A DNA stretch of 64,000 nucleotides, from positions 42,886 through 106,885 of the forward strand of contig CANRHD010000005.1 in NCBI GenBank assembly GCA_947630285.1, read 5' to 3'. Positions within the stretch are counted from its first letter, which is position 1. Every line of letters begins with the position of its first letter. This DNA comes from an uncultured Clostridia bacterium (GTDB taxonomy: Bacteria > Bacillota > Clostridia > Oscillospirales > Acutalibacteraceae). The position numbers and the translations under genes were made by a program. The notes beneath the pieces are model-generated. The model worked only from the letters and a program-made list of their open reading frames with translations. It was not told the origin of the DNA and ran no database searches. This document shows, in pieces, positions 60,919 to 64,000 of this stretch.

Positions 60919-61048
60919 ACCTATTAAGAGTGCGTGAGGGACAAGCCCGTTGACCGCACAGCAACCTGCCGAAAGGTAAGGTGCTAATGCTTGACCGATG
61001 GGTGGATATGTTGCTTAACGCCTGTCGGTAACGATGGGCGTTTTTTCG
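60919..61048 (+). promoter_or_regulatory. SAM-I-like riboswitch variant with terminator
   Basis: acctattaagagtgcgtgagggacaagcccgttgaccgcacagcaacctgcc..aaggtgctaatgcttgaccgatgggtgg; P1 acctat/atgggt; aacgcctg..gggcgtttttt. Confidence 0.8.
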
Positions 61049-61089
61049 ACCTCTTTTTAGGAAATATTAATTATTCGGAGGACGAAAAA

Positions 61090-61512
61090 ATGCTGTCAAA
61101 CAAACTTAAAAAGGAAAGAAAAATCGTTTCTGTCTGCGAGGAAAGCCGTGACTTTCATATAGGCGACACCTTCAAAAAAGTTGTCTTTGCGAATGACGAT
61201 GAGCAAGTCAAGACAAATACCGGCATATCTTATTGCGGAAAGGTCAGCAGTAATGAGGCGCTGTTTCGCACAGGCGATGGCCGTGTGTATTTCTCAATCT
61301 GCGAAGGTTGGGGCGAAAAAGAGGGAATCCTTTATGGGCTGGAGCAGGGCATCTTCTTTGATTTCGGACACGCCACAACTGAAGAATCTATCCTTTCCGA
61401 ATGTGAAAAAGGTCTTGGTACATACAGTACTTGGGGCGGAGCAATGGCCTATCAGTCAATGAAAGGAACGCTCGACACAATCGCAAAAGTTATGAAAAAG
61501 GAACTCAAGTAA
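61090..61512 (+). CDS. uncharacterised protein (140 aa) under SAM-type riboswitch
   Basis: ATG after CGGAGGAC; no recognised family. Confidence 0.65.
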   Translation: MLSNKLKKERKIVSVCEESRDFHIGDTFKKVVFANDDEQVKTNTGISYCGKVSSNEALFRTGDGRVYFSICEGWGEKEGILYGLEQGIFFDFGHATTEESILSECEKGLGTYSTWGGAMAYQSMKGTLDTIAKVMKKELK

Positions 61513-61771
61513 CCGGTAAAGCCATATGTTAACACGGTGAGTTTTAAATAGGTTGCATGGAAAAGCCGCCCCGGTTCATTTGCCGTAGGCTGTCTCTTTC
61601 ATACTTATTATCAATTTTAACCTGTGTAATATCTTTTAAATATATCGGCAGTCCAATAGGCTGCCGCTGTCTTGTAAAAGTAGTGACATACTTCGATACA
61701 AATGCGCACCCTAACGACCTTTCGTTAAAAGATGCACACCTCTCATTTCCTGTGCAGATAAGGATTAATTT

Positions 61772-62467
61772 CTAATTATTGTAATAATACGACCATAGTT
61801 TTGCAAGTGTATGCTTATAATCCTTGAAATTATCGATGTCGTAAGGAATTGCAAAAGCCGGCCATGATGTAAAGCCTGTCGCCTCAAAGTCTTTGTACTG
61901 TTGATAGAATTCATATTCGCTTTCCGAGATATATACAATATCTGCAAGAAAATCTCCATCAAGTCTCCCAACAAAATAGGAGTTATCTCCATGAGGGGTA
62001 TTTCTAAAAAATCCAAGCAGATAATATTTCTCGGTTTCGGCATCGTATTCGATATAGTCCAAAACCATATTACCATCGTCAAAAAGCCGCTTTTCAAGAG
62101 AAAAGTCGCTTGTTCGATAAATGAGAAGCGAAGAACAGAGGTCTGCACGATAGACAATGATATAAAAGCGTTCTCCATCGGGTGAAAAACAAGCGTTCGC
62201 ATCTTGCGGCTGTTCTCCGTCCTTGCCCTTTGCATAGCGAAATTTCAACATGAGCCTGCGTTCTGCAAGATCATATATCGCCAACCGCCCCTCGTTAGAT
62301 CTGACAGCGAACATATTGCCATTAGGCGAAAAAACTGCGTAATAAGCGTATTTCAAATCACGAAATTTTGCAAGCTCAATATTGTTCTTATCAAAAAGAT
62401 ATACCGTCTGACCTGTGCAGCCGATACTGTATTCGCCGTTTGTAACATAGGTCACAAATTTTCTCAA
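61772..62467 (-). CDS. WD40/beta-propeller-like protein
   Basis: repeated blades (YYAVFSPNGNMFAVRSNEGRLAIYDLAERRLMLKF; ANACFSPDGERFYIIVY). Confidence 0.65.
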   Translation of the reverse strand: MRKFVTYVTNGEYSIGCTGQTVYLFDKNNIELAKFRDLKYAYYAVFSPNGNMFAVRSNEGRLAIYDLAERRLMLKFRYAKGKDGEQPQDANACFSPDGERFYIIVYRADLCSSLLIYRTSDFSLEKRLFDDGNMVLDYIEYDAETEKYYLLGFFRNTPHGDNSYFVGRLDGDFLADIVYISESEYEFYQQYKDFEATGFTSWPAFAIPYDIDNFKDYKHTLAKLWSYYYNN

Positions 62468-62567
62468 ATTCAGCCTCCGTTTAAATTATTGCCAAAAGGC
62501 ATTTTAATAAAAATAAAAACCGCATACCCACCTGATAACACATTGCATCAAAATAGATATGCAGTTA

Positions 62568-62606
62568 TGGTTGCGGGGGAAGGACTTGAACCAACGACCT
62601 TCGGGT
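62568..62606 (-). pseudogene. duplicated 3' portion of tRNA-fMet
   Basis: 39 bp identical to 62952-62990 of the intact tRNA gene. Confidence 0.9.
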
Positions 62607-62951
62607 ATCTCACAAACGCTATGCGTTTGTTTGCCCTCTTGCGGTACCCGAAAAATCCGTCGGGTGCTCTCGCACTATTCCTCGGATTTTTCGACCGCTA
62701 CGCCGCGTCGTCACAAGCTACATATCACTTGTTTCCGCACAAAGTGCGAAAAGCTTGCTCATTCCGCTGTTCCTCCTTCCCCCACAAAAGCTTCGCTTTT
62801 ATGGGGACCCGAAGATTCACTCTATCCGCCACCGGCGGCGGTCGCAGGCGTTGCCCAACGAGCCACGCTCGCCGATCTCATAACCCGATGATATTTTTAA
62901 TAGCTTTCTTCTATAAAAATAGCGGCAGTCCAATAGGCTGCCGCCGTTTTG

Positions 62952-63027
<76 letters not shown>

Positions 63028-63188
63028 ATATTTAATTGACATTCGCAAAATATCTTTTCCGAATGTGATATTATAATAGTACAAAAAATATTATTTGTCA
63101 ATACATTTTTATTATTATAAAATATTTTAAAATGTAAAATTACAATACCTGTGTTACAGTTAATTTGCAAACGCCAACTAAGAGGCCG

Positions 63189-63410
63189 TCAGCTGTTGTC
63201 GCAGTGAAAATCATCAATTATTTCCCTAAAGTGAACAAGCTCTGCGCCGTATCCGTTTAAAAGCTCCGCAAGCTTTTCGACCTTTTCCCTGTCGAGCGAA
63301 ATATCCGAATAGCTTTCGCAGATTTTACCGTCCGATACCGCCTCAACGCCGTAGCTTTTGCTTACCTCCCCGTCAACCGAAATGAAATGTTCAAATACTT
63401 TGTACTCCAT
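63189..63410 (-). CDS. small protein, DUF6514-like
   Basis: 73 aa: YGVEAVSDGKICESYSDISLDREKVEKLAELLNG; family from memory. Confidence 0.55.
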   Translation of the reverse strand: MEYKVFEHFISVDGEVSKSYGVEAVSDGKICESYSDISLDREKVEKLAELLNGYGAELVHFREIIDDFHCDNS

Positions 63411-63796
63411 AATTATCCCTGCTTTTCATTGCTTTGTCTTAAGACATTTATATATTAGCATAAAAATTGTTACTTTTCAACACATTTTTTAAAAAATTTT
63501 AAATTTTAATGCTTTTTTAATTGAATTTTAAATTATTAAAAGCTTTTATCGGATTTAAGCATAAAAAGCAGGGGTTATCAGATTTAAAAACAGTAGCCGT
63601 GGAGTCCTTGCCGCTTTTATATCTCAATGCGAGAAAAAACCTCCGGTCATAAACCGGAGGCTTCTGTATTGTTTTAATTTTAATTATTGCTATGTTTTAA
63701 TTTTACTTTTGCTTAGTTTTCAAATCACCCTTTGCATGTTAGTTTGTTTTATCTGTTTGTTTTATCTGTTTGTTTTGTATATGTTTACTTTTTAAA

Positions 63797-64000
63797 TCAG
63801 ATACCGTCGATAAGTCTCTGAACCTGATCTTTGGGCATTGTGTTTACGGATTCGCCTGCAAGCTTTTCGGGAGCAGCGTAGTCATCGTCTGTTGCAAGAA
63901 CTACGGTGTCAAGGTCAAAGCAATTGTAGAATGCGCCTGTTACTATCTCAGCGTCCTCGGGGATTACTACCTTCTTAAGGCTTGTGCAATACAGGAATGC
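63797..64000 (-). CDS. BspA-like leucine-rich-repeat protein, C-terminal end (truncated by window)
   Basis: AFLYCTSLKKVVIPEDAEIVTGAFYNCFDLDTVVLATDDDYAAPEKLAGESVNTMPKDQVQRLIDGI*. Confidence 0.75.
   Translation of the reverse strand, partial: AFLYCTSLKKVVIPEDAEIVTGAFYNCFDLDTVVLATDDDYAAPEKLAGESVNTMPKDQVQRLIDGI

Noticed and set aside
61669-61705. gtagtgacatacttcgataca resembling the element 3' end (aagtgacacatactttttctaca)
   Set aside because: Short, gapped AT-rich similarity; not enough to call another copy

Overview
The window is a mostly housekeeping chromosomal segment from a low-to-mid GC Gram-positive bacterium, Clostridia / Oscillospiraceae-like (inference from gene content, T-boxes and riboswitches). 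Main blocks: rplS; a complete trp operon (trpE-G-D-C-F-B-A, minus strand) behind a T-box; ispD/ispF; sulfatase and manA; FMN riboswitch-ribU; SAM riboswitch-metK; a BspA-like LRR protein ending in a type I dockerin; pheST behind a T-box; a GntR/ABC operon; cstA, malic enzyme, glpK; SRP RNA-dnaX-ybaB-recR-smpB-tmRNA; folA/thyA; a 2-hydroxyacyl-CoA-dehydratase-like operon with a CooC-like ATPase; a tandem glycine riboswitch and Na+/amino-acid symporter; chromate transporter halves; and an initiator tRNA-Met. The strongest unusual signal is a dispersed ~250-300 bp hairpin-rich element with four copies here (17.9, 20.3, 26.5 and 56.5 kb). Each copy lies between two copies of a transcription terminator hairpin. 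The hairpin differs from locus to locus but is the same on both sides of a given copy. Hairpin arms covary between copies. This looks like a mobile structured element that targets terminators and leaves a hairpin-length target duplication. Related-looking duplications of RNA gene 3' ends occur behind tmRNA and tRNA-fMet. Other leads are an interleaved pseudoknot leader at 43.24 kb, a 29-aa leader peptide plus attenuator before a methyltransferase, and a divergent SAM-I-type riboswitch before an orphan gene. No database search or folding software was used; all structures were read by eye.
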